Shown here piece by piece: positions 8,946 through 17,220 of a DNA stretch of 45,344 nucleotides (position 1 is the first letter of the stretch; each line of letters starts with the position of its first letter). The stretch is from Paracoccaceae bacterium (GTDB taxonomy: Bacteria; Pseudomonadota; Alphaproteobacteria; Rhodobacterales; Rhodobacteraceae), in NCBI GenBank assembly GCA_022448925.1, contig JAKVCP010000023.1, forward strand, positions 1-45,344, read 5' to 3'. Both the position numbers and the translations under genes were made by a program. Under the pieces are notes generated by a model. The model searched no databases. It saw only the letters and a list, made by a program, of their open reading frames with translations, and was not told the origin of the DNA.

Positions 8946-8972
8946 GGTGCGCGGGTAAAAAGCCCGCGCACC
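8946..8972 (-). promoter_or_regulatory. stem-loop between binding-protein and permease genes
   Basis: Perfect 10-bp stem (GGTGCGCGGG at 8946-8955 with CCCGCGCACC at 8963-8972) and a 7-base loop, starting 10 bases after the stop of the binding-protein gene. It has no U-tract, so it is more likely a 3' mRNA stabiliser or partial attenuator, as known for malE-malF, than a full terminator. Confidence 0.6.
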
Positions 8973-8982
8973 CGGCGGGCCT

Positions 8983-10302
8983 TTACAGCTTGCCCTCGTC
9001 CTCGAAGACCTCTGTCCAGTCTTCTATCAGTTTGTCCAAGGCTTCCTGTGCGGTGCCCTGATCTGCGACGACAAAGTCATGGACGCGCTTTTGCATCGCC
9101 AGCAGAAGTTCGGCATAGGCCGGTTCCTGCCAGAAATCGAGAACACCATCCATGGCCAGCAGGAAGTCCCCTGCGAACGGCTGACTGTCTACAAAGCCGG
9201 GATCCTGAAGAACGGCATTGTGGGCCGAGTACCCGCCCAGTTCCCACCACTTGGCCTGTACGCCCGGATCCGAGAACCACTTGATATACTCGAGCGCCGC
9301 GTCTTGCTTGTCTGAGTAGCTGACAACCGAAATACCCTGACCGCCCAATGTCGATGCCGCAATGTTCTGAGGCGGATTGACAAAGAAGTCGATCTTGTCG
9401 CCCCCGGTTACCGGATCAGCATAGAGGCCGGGGAAAAAGGCAAACCAGTTCATCGCCATGGCCACCTGGCCTGACTTGAAGGCATCCAGGCTTTCACCCA
9501 TGTAAGAGTTTGTGTACCCCGGTGGTGTCGCTGTTTCGTAGAAAGTCTTGTAGAATTCCAGCGCCTCAACCGCCTCGGGAGAGTTGACAGCCCCTTCCAT
9601 GTCATACTGACCGGGGGTGTTTTCGTACTTGAAACCCCAAGGATAGAGCGCGGACGTCACGCCCATAGTAATCCCTTCCGAACCACGCTCGGTAAAGATT
9701 GCAGCCCCGTAAACGGTTTTGCCGTCGATCTCACGCCCCTGGAAAAACTGGGCGATTTGCAGCATCTCTGTTTGCGACTGAGGTTCACGCAGATCCTGTC
9801 CAGTTGCCTCTTTGTAGGCGGCCTGGATGTCTTCACGACCAAACCAATCCTTGCGATAGAACCAGCCGTTGGCATCCCCCATCGCCGGCAGCGCATAGTA
9901 GTTCGGAGTGCCTTTCGGCCAGGTCGAATAGGCATAGACAGTCGCGGGTGCGAAATCGTCCATGCTGATCCCTTCGTTGTCAAAGAAATCGTTCAACTTG
10001 ACATAGTGGCCATTCTCTGCGCCGCCACCAATCCACTGACTGTCGCCAATCAGAAGATCGCAAAGCTTGCCGCCTGAGTTCAACTCATTCAGCATGCGGT
10101 CTGCAAAATTCGGCCAAGGCACAAATTCGAAGTTCATGGTGTGGCCCGATTGGGCCTCAAATTCCTTGGACAGTTCGACCAGCGCGTTTGCTGGGTCCCA
10201 TGCCGCCCAGCACAACGTCAGGTCCTCGGCCTGCGCTGTGGATGCGACACCGGTGGCAGCCAGTGCAATCGCGCTGACGGTGGCCAGTTTCGAATAAGAC
10301 AT
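8983..10302 (-). CDS. ABC transporter extracellular solute-binding protein (polyol/ketose importer)
   Basis: A 439-aa family 1 solute-binding protein. A signal peptide of about 24 residues ends at AQA (residues 22-24 from MSYSKL), followed by a mature two-domain binding protein rich in aromatic residues (WAAWDPANALVELSKEF; NWFAFFPGLY; ALEYIKWFSDP). The upstream in-frame start adds 16 implausible residues; ATG 10302 has GGAGGATT in front. It is the first gene of the minus-strand transporter operon, 63 bases downstream of the nearer LacI-type dyad. Glycerol, dihydroxyacetone or a C4 ketose/polyol is the likely ligand, judged from the ATPase/DUF2160 set and the kinase, not from the binding site. 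Confidence 0.9.
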   Translation of the reverse strand: MSYSKLATVSAIALAATGVASTAQAEDLTLCWAAWDPANALVELSKEFEAQSGHTMNFEFVPWPNFADRMLNELNSGGKLCDLLIGDSQWIGGGAENGHYVKLNDFFDNEGISMDDFAPATVYAYSTWPKGTPNYYALPAMGDANGWFYRKDWFGREDIQAAYKEATGQDLREPQSQTEMLQIAQFFQGREIDGKTVYGAAIFTERGSEGITMGVTSALYPWGFKYENTPGQYDMEGAVNSPEAVEALEFYKTFYETATPPGYTNSYMGESLDAFKSGQVAMAMNWFAFFPGLYADPVTGGDKIDFFVNPPQNIAASTLGGQGISVVSYSDKQDAALEYIKWFSDPGVQAKWWELGGYSAHNAVLQDPGFVDSQPFAGDFLLAMDGVLDFWQEPAYAELLLAMQKRVHDFVVADQGTAQEALDKLIEDWTEVFEDEGKL

Positions 10303-10358
10303 ACAATCCTCCCAGAATGTTGGCCGCTTAACAAATCCGAATCGCGGCACACACCAAG

Positions 10359-10387
10359 GCTAGATGAGGTACGCACCTCAAGTCCAA
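10359..10387 (-). promoter_or_regulatory. possible sigma-70 promoter enclosing O1
   Basis: On the minus strand TTGGAC (10387-10382) and TCTAGC (10364-10359) are 17 bases apart, and the spacer is almost exactly O1. Matches to consensus are only moderate (about 4/6 and 3/6). The geometry would explain repression, but the call is weak. Confidence 0.3.
10365..10380. promoter_or_regulatory. LacI-type operator dyad O1
   Basis: TGAGGTACGCACCTCA is a 16-bp dyad with perfect 6-bp arms and a central CG, the hallmark of LacI-family operators. It lies 63 bases upstream of the ATG of the solute-binding-protein gene. The only LacI gene in the window is the last gene of that operon. Confidence 0.7.
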
Positions 10388-10394
10388 CACTTTT

Positions 10395-10410
10395 TGAGGT
10401 GCGTAACTCA
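10395..10410. promoter_or_regulatory. LacI-type operator dyad O2
   Basis: TGAGGTGCGTAACTCA differs by one base from the reverse complement of O1, also has a central CG, and lies exactly 30 bp away, about three helical turns. Paired, phased sites suggest cooperative binding by a LacI-family dimer or tetramer. Confidence 0.68.
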
Positions 10411-10633
10411 AAAATTCATATTTCAATTTATTTTCAGACCCTTAATCATTAACCTTTCATTAACTTTTCAACCAAAAAAGCCGATAGACCAGCGATGACA
10501 CACGCCAATCACTCTGTTGTTCAATTCCAGAATCGCATCGACTTCCTGTCTCGTATCAGAGTCACAAGACCGTCCGGACGTGTCGATGGCACATCCGCAC
10601 GCGCAACCTTGAATTGATCTCGACATGCGCTGC
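10411..10633. other. intergenic stretch upstream of the transporter operon
   Basis: An AT-rich part (10411-10480) with several ATTAA/TTAAT runs adjoins O2 and probably belongs to the promoter region. The rest up to the stop of the NAD(P)-binding gene shows no ORF, hairpin or repeat that I can support. Confidence 0.4.
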
Positions 10634-11272
10634 CTAGCCGAGAGCAGACCGCAAATCGCTGTTTTCGAAGACGGCTATACTCTGCCCCTGTTGGCGCATC
10701 AGAACCAGGATCGCCCTGGCAAGATCGCGGGAACTGATCCCCGTAAACGGCAACAGCGTGACAAGCCCCTTTGCAATTCGATCCGCGAAGGTCGGTACGG
10801 CGCGGGCCACAGTCGGCGCAATCGCCCGGGGCCGAAACGCACAGACCCGAGGAAGCGCGGCGTCAAACAAACGGTTTTCAGCAGTGCCCTTGGTTCGAAG
10901 CGCGAACGATATCCCACCACCCTCGGGCCGCGCGCCAGAGGCTGAGAACAGTCCAAAATGCGCCTCGGGCGCCTTCCGTTCCGTTGCCCGCAACAGCGCT
11001 TCCAGCCAATCGACGGTGATCTGGGTGTACTGATCCCGTGACACCTTTGCGGTATAAGTCGCAAGGCAGCGCAGCACTGTATCAACACCCGCAAGATGCG
11101 GCATCAGTTCTGACGAATTGCCAAAGTCGTGCACCGGCACATCTGTCAGTTTGGGATGGACTTCACCGCTTGGGCGGCGCCCGAGTGACGTCACACGACA
11201 CACATCCTGAGCCCCCAGCAGCGCGCGCAGGACCTCGGAACCAACCAAACCGGTCGCGCCCGTCATAAGCAC
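10634..11272 (-). CDS. NAD(P)-binding Rossmann protein (HTATIP2-like / SDR_a5 type)
   Basis: About 212 residues, with the nucleotide-binding glycine motif MTGATGLVGSEVLRALL at the N-terminus and FSASGARPEGG in the position of the SSxGA segment of atypical SDRs. RTKGTAENRL matches the KGxxE region of the HTATIP2-like group, with Phe-Ala before it where a Tyr is common. The start is uncertain: GTG 11272 lies just before the fold, while an AAAGGAG motif further upstream points to no standard start codon in frame. The gene follows the inositol-type operon on the same strand after a 91-base gap. Its substrate is unknown. Confidence 0.65.
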   Translation of the reverse strand: MLMTGATGLVGSEVLRALLGAQDVCRVTSLGRRPSGEVHPKLTDVPVHDFGNSSELMPHLAGVDTVLRCLATYTAKVSRDQYTQITVDWLEALLRATERKAPEAHFGLFSASGARPEGGGISFALRTKGTAENRLFDAALPRVCAFRPRAIAPTVARAVPTFADRIAKGLVTLLPFTGISSRDLARAILVLMRQQGQSIAVFENSDLRSALG

Positions 11273-11363
11273 GTGACCCAGCGGCCGTGTCTTGGACTGA
11301 GATATCCAAAATCTCCTTTGCGACGTGTCGTTACAAGATCCGCGGGGCCATGGGGGCCACGCC

Positions 11364-12119
11364 TCAGATAGAGCCCGCTTCAACCATAAAATTGTTGGCG
11401 GTGCACATCGCGGCATCGTCAGACGCAAGATACAACACCATTCGGGCAACGTAGACAGGATCAATCAGATCCGGAAGGCACTGCCGGTCCCGATGCTTTT
11501 CCAGCGCCTCCGGTGTGGCCCAAAGTTCTTTCTGACGCTCGGTCATGATCCAGCCTGGCACGACCGTGTTCACCCGAATGCGATGCTGACCAAGGTCACG
11601 CGCCATCGTCCGCGTCAGCCCATGAACGGCGGCTTTCGCCGTGCCGTAGGCAGGAAATCCACCGCCCGCTTCAAACCAGGAATTGGATCCGACATTGATG
11701 ATAGAGCCGCCGCCAGTCTCGATCATGGCCGGGGCCACCGACTGGATGGCAAAAAACATATGACGCAGGTTGGTCGCCTGACGGTCATCCCAATACTCTG
11801 CAGTCACTTCGCGCCAGTCGTGACGGTCATCGCGAGCGGCGTTGTTCACAAGAACATTGGCAGGACCCAGGATGCTGGTCAATTGGTCCAAAGCGGCACG
11901 AAGTGCTGCGATATCGCGCAGATCACACAAGGCAAAATCATGCGGGCCGTCAAGCTCTGCCAGCAGTGCTTCCCCCGCCGCGCGGTCAAGATCTATCACG
12001 CCCACGCGCGCGCCCTGCGCGGCAAAGGCCCGAACCGTTTCCGCGCCAATCCCCGAAGCGCCACCCGTCACGATTACGGTTTTGTCTTGTAACGAAGGGT
12101 AACGGGCAAAGTCAGGCAT
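11364..12119 (-). CDS. SDR-family sugar/polyol dehydrogenase (D-xylose/galactose 1-dehydrogenase-like)
   Basis: A 251-aa classical SDR with TGGASGIG (NAD binding), NNAARDDRH, catalytic Ser in NVGSNSW, YGTAK (Tyr and Lys of the active site) and a C-terminal SDDAAMCTANNFMVEAG. The NNAxxDDRH segment, the RHMFFA helix and the SDDAAxCT tail resemble Caulobacter-type D-xylose 1-dehydrogenase and related aldose 1-dehydrogenases. The longer frame to 12191 is rejected because ATG 12119 overlaps the iolB stop by 8 bases. In an inositol operon it may oxidise an inositol stereoisomer or an aldose taken up by the same transporter (inference). Confidence 0.82.
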   Translation of the reverse strand: MPDFARYPSLQDKTVIVTGGASGIGAETVRAFAAQGARVGVIDLDRAAGEALLAELDGPHDFALCDLRDIAALRAALDQLTSILGPANVLVNNAARDDRHDWREVTAEYWDDRQATNLRHMFFAIQSVAPAMIETGGGSIINVGSNSWFEAGGGFPAYGTAKAAVHGLTRTMARDLGQHRIRVNTVVPGWIMTERQKELWATPEALEKHRDRQCLPDLIDPVYVARMVLYLASDDAAMCTANNFMVEAGSI

Positions 12120-12918
12120 CGCGATCCATGATCCATTGTACAGCCGGTGCCGGCACAAAACGCCATTTGCGCAAAGGCCCCGCCATGACATTCAGATAAT
12201 ACATTTCAAATCCATAAGGCGCGCCACAGGGATGATGACCACGCGGCACACAGACCACATCACCGTCGGCCACGGCCATCGTCTCGTCCAATTGCAGATC
12301 GTCGGTATAGACCCGTTGAATGCCGAAACCATCTGCCGGGTTCAAGCGATGGTAATAGGTCTCTTCAAGGTAGGTGATACGAGGATAGTCATCTTCATCG
12401 TGGCGATGACTGGGAAAGGAGGACCAATGCCCCGCAGGGGTAAAGACCTCTGTTACCAACAAGGAGTCGCAATAATCTTCGTTTTCCATCGCGATATTGT
12501 TGATGTAGCGGGTATTGGTGCCCTTGCCGCGCTCGGTCAGGGTTATGCCCTCTGGGCCAATCAACCGCGCCTCGTGGCCGCCTTTGCCAGGAGCGGCACA
12601 GACAGCGATCGTGCAGTCGGTTTCCGCCACAGCCCGCCACTCGGCACCGTTTGGCAAATAGAGGCAATGCGGAGCGCTTTTTTCGAAGACCGACATGCGA
12701 TCACCCAAAAGGCCCCAGTCCTGATCTGCGCCACTGATCCAGGCTTTGCCTTCAATCATGACAAGGATCACCTCGTTTGTGCCGGTCAGTTCTTGCGCAC
12801 TATCGCCAGGCCGCAATCGGTACACGGAAAAGCCGACATACCGCCAACCTGCCGTTTGCGGGGTGATTGCGTGCACCTTTCCATGGGTGCCAAAGGGTTT
12901 GTGCAGCAGGTTCGTCAT
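12112..12918 (-). CDS. iolB: 5-deoxy-glucuronate isomerase
   Basis: A 268-aa bicupin matching IolB along its length. It includes the metal-binding cluster SFPSHRHDEDDYPRITYLEETYYHR and the C-terminal CVPRGHHPCGAPYGFEMYYLNVMAGP. It converts 5-deoxy-D-glucuronate to 5-dehydro-2-deoxygluconate in myo-inositol catabolism. It starts with an ATGA overlap on the preceding small membrane protein gene. iolC, iolD and iolA are not in this window, so the pathway must be completed elsewhere. Confidence 0.96.
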   Translation of the reverse strand: MTNLLHKPFGTHGKVHAITPQTAGWRYVGFSVYRLRPGDSAQELTGTNEVILVMIEGKAWISGADQDWGLLGDRMSVFEKSAPHCLYLPNGAEWRAVAETDCTIAVCAAPGKGGHEARLIGPEGITLTERGKGTNTRYINNIAMENEDYCDSLLVTEVFTPAGHWSSFPSHRHDEDDYPRITYLEETYYHRLNPADGFGIQRVYTDDLQLDETMAVADGDVVCVPRGHHPCGAPYGFEMYYLNVMAGPLRKWRFVPAPAVQWIMDRDA

Positions 12919-13112
12919 GGCATGTCCTTGTAGTTTTGCGGATCAAAGCGCACGAAGAACTCGATCACGCAGTAAAAAGCGATAACGCCAAAGACGGCAG
13001 CCCAAAGAAAATTGCCAAGCGTCAGTTCCATCACCGACCAACCGATGCTGAGCGCGGTCAGCGCCAATCTGCGCCAGAGGGGCCGCATGATCGGGTGGCG
13101 CAACGAAAACAT
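12915..13112 (-). CDS. small membrane protein in the inositol operon
   Basis: A 65-aa protein with a basic N-terminus (MFSLRHPIMRPLWRR) and two hydrophobic stretches (about residues 16-28 and 31-48), ending RFDPQNYKDMP. It is not a family I recognise. It starts four bases after the iolE stop and ends with an ATGA overlap into iolB, so it is very probably translated. A longer start at 13169 would overlap iolE. Its role is unknown. Confidence 0.65.
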   Translation of the reverse strand: MFSLRHPIMRPLWRRLALTALSIGWSVMELTLGNFLWAAVFGVIAFYCVIEFFVRFDPQNYKDMP

Positions 13113-13116
13113 CGGT

Positions 13117-14022
13117 CTATGCCGCAACCTGCAGGCCAGACAGTCCGCAGATGTCCACAATGTGGTCATAACCCATCTTTGAATACCGGTACGGATTGGC
13201 CTTGGCCGGATCCTGTTCGGCTTCGACCACGATCCAGCCGCTATAATCCCCCTGCTTTAGCGCATGTGTCACGGCCTGAAAATCGATGCAGCCTTCGGGA
13301 TCGCCTGGAACAGTAAATGCGCCCGCGATGACGCCCTCCAGAAAACTGCGGTTTTCGGCGCGCATTCTGCTTGTCACATCCGCCCGCACATCCTTGAAAT
13401 GTACGTGTTCGACCCTGTGCCCCCAGCGGTCCAAGACCCGCAAGACATCGGCACCGGCAAACTGAAGATGCCCCGTATCAAACAGCAAGCTCACCTCGTC
13501 CGAGCTGCTCTCCATCAGCCAATTAATGTCGTCTTCGTCCTCAATCATCGAGCCCATGTGGTGGTGATAGGATAACGAAAGCCCCTGCTCGGCGGTCCAT
13601 TTCGCCACCTCAGACAGCTTGGCAGCATAGGCCGTCACCTCGTCACGCGACAGCTTGGGGCGATTGTTCACGGGCGTGCCGATCTGTCCTTGAACCGTGT
13701 TCGAACATTCGGCGTAGACCAGGCATGGCGCGCGAAGCGCGACAAACTGATCAACCTGCGCAGCGATCGCGGCAATCTCATCTGCAACCTCTGCACCCAT
13801 GAGATTGCCAGAGCACCACCCCCCGCAAAGCGACAGATCATTTTGCGACAGGTAATGGCGCAGGCCCTCGGTGTCTTGCGGCATCCGTCGGCCCCGTTCA
13901 ACGCCAGTGTACCCGATCTGCCGGGCCTCTTGCAGGGCTTGCTCCATCGTGAACTTGGCCGTCAGATCCGGAAGATCGTCGTTTTGCCACGCGATCGGAG
14001 AGATGCCGATTTTCACGCTCAT
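13117..14022 (-). CDS. iolE: myo-inosose-2 dehydratase
   Basis: A 301-aa TIM-barrel protein of the sugar phosphate isomerase/epimerase fold. It starts with the IolE-type IGISPIAWQNDDLPDL and has metal-binding-type residues (SLSYHHHMGSMIE, LFDTGHLQFAG, VEHVHFKDVR, VVEAEQDP). The WIVVEAEQDPAKANPYRYSKMGY ending is diagnostic of IolE. It dehydrates 2-keto-myo-inositol to 3D-trihydroxycyclohexane-1,2-dione in the cytoplasm. It lies between the transporter ATPase gene (139-base gap with a stem-loop) and the small membrane protein gene. Confidence 0.93.
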   Translation of the reverse strand: MSVKIGISPIAWQNDDLPDLTAKFTMEQALQEARQIGYTGVERGRRMPQDTEGLRHYLSQNDLSLCGGWCSGNLMGAEVADEIAAIAAQVDQFVALRAPCLVYAECSNTVQGQIGTPVNNRPKLSRDEVTAYAAKLSEVAKWTAEQGLSLSYHHHMGSMIEDEDDINWLMESSSDEVSLLFDTGHLQFAGADVLRVLDRWGHRVEHVHFKDVRADVTSRMRAENRSFLEGVIAGAFTVPGDPEGCIDFQAVTHALKQGDYSGWIVVEAEQDPAKANPYRYSKMGYDHIVDICGLSGLQVAA

Positions 14023-14115
14023 GTCCGGGGTCTTTCTGTTGGTCGTCTTCAGTTATTGTGACAGATGGTCAAGGCTGGCTCGAACCGGCCCGTTCCGCCA
14101 CGTCCTGACCGTTAT

Positions 14116-14143
14116 GGCCTTGGCAGCGGTCCCTGCCAAGGCC
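14116..14143 (-). promoter_or_regulatory. stem-loop between ATPase gene and iolE
   Basis: Perfect 11-bp stem (GGCCTTGGCAG at 14116-14126, CTGCCAAGGCC at 14133-14143) with a 6-base loop, 17 bases after the ATPase stop and without a U-tract. It could separate transporter from enzyme expression by attenuation or mRNA processing. Confidence 0.55.
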
Positions 14144-14160
14144 TTATCAGGCCGCCAGAT

Positions 14161-14940
14161 CTAAACGGTACCGCCCAGCGATCCTTCCAGCGTGGCCATT
14201 TCCTGGCCACCCGCCATGAGATCCTGCAATTCGTCGGGCGAAATCTCACCGCGTTTTGCGGTGCCCAGTGTCTTGCCGCGGTTGAGCACGGTGAACTGAT
14301 CCCCAACGGCAAGGGCGTGGCGCACGTTATGCGTGATGAAAACCACTGCAATTCCCTGTTTGCGCACCTTGTCGATGGTCGCCAATACATTCGCCGTCTG
14401 GCGGACGCCCAAGGCCGACGTTGGTTCATCAAGGATCAGAACCTTGGCGCCAAAGTGCACCGCGCGGGCAATTGCAACGGTCTGGCGCTCGCCGCCAGAA
14501 AGGGTCCCGACGGCCTGATCCGGTCCGCGCAGATTGATGCCCATCTTGCGCATCTCGTCCATGGTCACTCGATTGGCATAGTCATGATCAAACAGCTTCA
14601 GCGGGCCGACTTTGCGGATCGGCTCGTTGCCCATGAAGAAATTCCGACTGACCGACATCAGCGGGATCATCGCCAAATGCTGGTGGACCGTGGCGATGCC
14701 CGCAGCAATCGCATCACGCGGATCGTTGAAATGCAGAGGCGCACCCTCAAAGTAGATTTCTCCGTGGGTCGGCTTATGAACACCGGACATGGTCTTGATA
14801 AATGTTGACTTACCTGCCCCGTTGTCGCCCAGAAGGCAGTGGCATTCGCCGGGATGGACATCAACCGACACACCGGCCAAGGCGATCACGCTGCCAAAGT
14901 GCTTTTCGATATTTTTCATCTGAATGATGGGTTCGGTCAT
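14161..14940 (-). CDS. iatA: inositol-type ABC transporter ATP-binding protein
   Basis: A 259-aa single-cassette ATPase of the ribose/inositol (CUT2) class: Walker A GDNGAGKST, Q-loop VHQHLAMIP, signature LSGGERQTVAIARA, Walker B VLILDEPTSALG, H-loop FITHN. CUT2 ATPases are often double cassettes of about 500 residues; this is the short FrcA-like form. ATG 14940 is preferred to the TTG six bases upstream, which overlaps the permease stop. The symbol rests on the neighbours (iolG, iolE, iolB). Confidence 0.88.
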   Translation of the reverse strand: MTEPIIQMKNIEKHFGSVIALAGVSVDVHPGECHCLLGDNGAGKSTFIKTMSGVHKPTHGEIYFEGAPLHFNDPRDAIAAGIATVHQHLAMIPLMSVSRNFFMGNEPIRKVGPLKLFDHDYANRVTMDEMRKMGINLRGPDQAVGTLSGGERQTVAIARAVHFGAKVLILDEPTSALGVRQTANVLATIDKVRKQGIAVVFITHNVRHALAVGDQFTVLNRGKTLGTAKRGEISPDELQDLMAGGQEMATLEGSLGGTV

Positions 14941-14942
14941 GA

Positions 14943-16061
14943 TCAACGCTCCCCTGTGATGATGCGGCGAATGTAGGTGTTCAGGATGACCGCGCCCAAA
15001 AGGATCACGCCAAGAAACACCCGGAAAAGAGAGCTTTCTACGCCGGCAAAGAACAGCCCCTGCTGGACCACACCAAAGATCAATGCGCCCAAGGCCGCGC
15101 CAATCACCGACCCGTAGCCTCCGGTCAAAAGCGCCCCTCCGATGACCACGGCGATGATCGCCTCAAATTCTTTCAACAGACCTCGGTCGGCGCCGGCAGA
15201 GCCGAACTCCATCACCTGACAGGTCGCAAAGACCGTCGCGCAAAAGGCCGTCAGCATGAACATGGAGATCTTGACCCGATTGACGGGAACGCCTGAGTTT
15301 CTGGCTGCCTCGGCGTCGCCACCACTTGCGAAGATCCAGTTTCCGAACTGTGTGCGCGTCAGCAGGATGTGACCAAGGATGACCAGCACAAGCGCCCAGA
15401 CAATCAGCATTGGCACGCCGTCAACCACCGGTTGCCCGGCACGTGTGCCACGTTCAAAGACGGCAATGATGCCGGCCTCGCCCATCCAGGTGAAGACGCC
15501 GCCCAGAATCTTGCCTCCGAAAAGCGCGCCCATCCAATCGCCTTCAGAGGCGTCGCGGATGCCACCGATAATGGTCTTGCGCTCAATCACCTGAGGCAGG
15601 AAAATCGTGAAGCCACGCAGAATGAACAGGAAAGCCAGCGTCACGATAAAGCTGGGCAGGCCAGTGCGCACAACAATGATACCGTTCAACCAGCCGATGG
15701 CCAGCGCGATCACAAAGGTCACGGTGATTGCCATCCAGATCGGCCACCCCAGCGTCACGCCGAAAATCGCGATCATCATGCCCGAAAACCCAATCATTGA
15801 TCCGACCGAAAGATCGAACTCTCCGGCAATCATCAGCAAGCAGGCGCCCACCGCAATGATCATGAACTGCGCCGAGACAACGCTCCAGTTCATCACGCCC
15901 TGCGCGTTGAACATGCCACTGTCGCCAGCGAAGATGAAAAACAACAGAAAAACGATGATGGTGCCACAAATCCCACCCAGCTCTGGGCGGATAAGGGCGC
16001 GGCGTAAACGAGACTGTTGCTTAATACGTTCGTCGACGCCCGAGGTGGTCGCATCGGACAT
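14943..16061 (-). CDS. iatP: inositol-type ABC transporter permease
   Basis: A 372-aa RbsC-type permease with about ten hydrophobic segments and the CUT2 hallmarks AGEFDLSVGSMIGFSGMM and IGGALLTGGYGSVIGAALGA. ATG 16061 is preferred over upstream in-frame ATGs because GGAGG sits seven bases before it. It ends two bases before the ATPase start. With the binding protein and the ATPase it forms the probable myo-inositol importer. Confidence 0.9.
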   Translation of the reverse strand: MSDATTSGVDERIKQQSRLRRALIRPELGGICGTIIVFLLFFIFAGDSGMFNAQGVMNWSVVSAQFMIIAVGACLLMIAGEFDLSVGSMIGFSGMMIAIFGVTLGWPIWMAITVTFVIALAIGWLNGIIVVRTGLPSFIVTLAFLFILRGFTIFLPQVIERKTIIGGIRDASEGDWMGALFGGKILGGVFTWMGEAGIIAVFERGTRAGQPVVDGVPMLIVWALVLVILGHILLTRTQFGNWIFASGGDAEAARNSGVPVNRVKISMFMLTAFCATVFATCQVMEFGSAGADRGLLKEFEAIIAVVIGGALLTGGYGSVIGAALGALIFGVVQQGLFFAGVESSLFRVFLGVILLGAVILNTYIRRIITGER

Positions 16062-16107
16062 GGAGGCCTCCATGGGTGTGCAATTTGGGGATGATTTGGG
16101 GGTGGTA

Positions 16108-16130
16108 AGGCGGCGCACGGGGCGCCGCCT
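16108..16130 (-). promoter_or_regulatory. stem-loop between inositol binding-protein and permease genes
   Basis: Perfect 9-bp GC stem (AGGCGGCGC at 16108-16116, GCGCCGCCT at 16122-16130) with a 5-base loop, 16 bases after the binding-protein stop. Probably a 3' stabiliser or attenuator for the binding-protein message. Confidence 0.6.
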
Positions 16131-16146
16131 CTGAAGGAGTGCTCAG

Positions 16147-17097
16147 TTAGCGATATTCGCCCGCGAACTGCTCAACAAGGGTCAGGCCGTCTGCGGTGAC
16201 AAAGCCAGGACCCGAATTGATGTTGTTGCCCGGCAGCACGCCATAACGGTGGTAGTTGGTCAGAACCACAACTGGCAGATAGGCCTGCAGGAAGGGCTGC
16301 TGGTCGATACCCCAGTTGATGATGCCCGCCTTCAGGCCTTTGACGATCTCATCACCCAAATCGAAGGTGCCGAAGTAAATGTCGCCCGCCATGCCGTTTT
16401 CTTCGAGCGCCAGGATGGTCGGATCAGCCGAGGTTGGCCCAAGTGTCAGAACAGCATCGGTATCCGGGTTGGCATTCAGATAGGCCAGAACACGGTTCTT
16501 GACTTCTGCCGGATCTTGTCCGGAGTCGATCATCTGATTGCCCAGATCCACACCCAGACCATCTGCAAAGCCTTGGCAACGCTCGGTTGAGGAGGGCGAA
16601 TTGATGTAGTGGTTCACACACAGGAAGCTGCCAACCCCATCGCCCTTGGCGCGCAGACCCGCAGCATATCCGGCATCATACTCGGGCTGCCCGACATACA
16701 TCAGCGCACCGACTTCGCGCGCCTGATCGGGTGAACCTGAGTTCATGATGATGACGTCAACACCGCTGGCCACTGCATCCTTGATCGCGCCAGACAACAC
16801 ATCATAATCCGCCAGGGTCGTGATGATACCGTTTGGTCCGCTTGCCGCCGCCTGTTCAATGATGCGGGCCATGTCAGCCAGGTCACCGGTTGGCGGGTTG
16901 CGATACTCGACATCGACGCCCATCTGGTCACCCGCAAGGGCAATGCCGTTCTTGATGGTGTTCCACCAGCTGTCGCTGTCAGGTGCGTGGCTGACCAGAA
17001 TGTATTTTTCGCCTTCGGCAGATACGGTTCCCGCCGCCAGCAGCGGCGCTGCAGCAACTGTCGCCGCCAGTGCCAGTTTTTTCATGAGTGAAGTCAT
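16147..17097 (-). CDS. ibpA: inositol-type ABC transporter substrate-binding protein
   Basis: A 316-aa periplasmic binding protein of the ribose/inositol type. A signal peptide (MTSLMKKLALAATVAAAPLL, cleavage near AEGEK) is followed by ILVSHAPDSDSWWNTIKNGI and a PBP1 fold with IIMNSGSPDQ and YVGQPEYDAGYAAG. ATG 17097 has GGGAGGAATGG in front; the longer frame is a leader. It lies between iolG and the permease. The ligand assignment to myo-inositol is from context. Confidence 0.88.
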   Translation of the reverse strand: MTSLMKKLALAATVAAAPLLAAGTVSAEGEKYILVSHAPDSDSWWNTIKNGIALAGDQMGVDVEYRNPPTGDLADMARIIEQAAASGPNGIITTLADYDVLSGAIKDAVASGVDVIIMNSGSPDQAREVGALMYVGQPEYDAGYAAGLRAKGDGVGSFLCVNHYINSPSSTERCQGFADGLGVDLGNQMIDSGQDPAEVKNRVLAYLNANPDTDAVLTLGPTSADPTILALEENGMAGDIYFGTFDLGDEIVKGLKAGIINWGIDQQPFLQAYLPVVVLTNYHRYGVLPGNNINSGPGFVTADGLTLVEQFAGEYR

Positions 17098-17220
17098 TCC
17101 ATTCCTCCCGTTGGTTTGATTTTCACCGGGACCTTGCGGCCCCAAAGTTATCGGTTGGTTAAGACCGAATATCTTACGTTGCTTGCGTGTTTCGAGCCAT
17201 GCAACGCCTTTCACCAAGCG

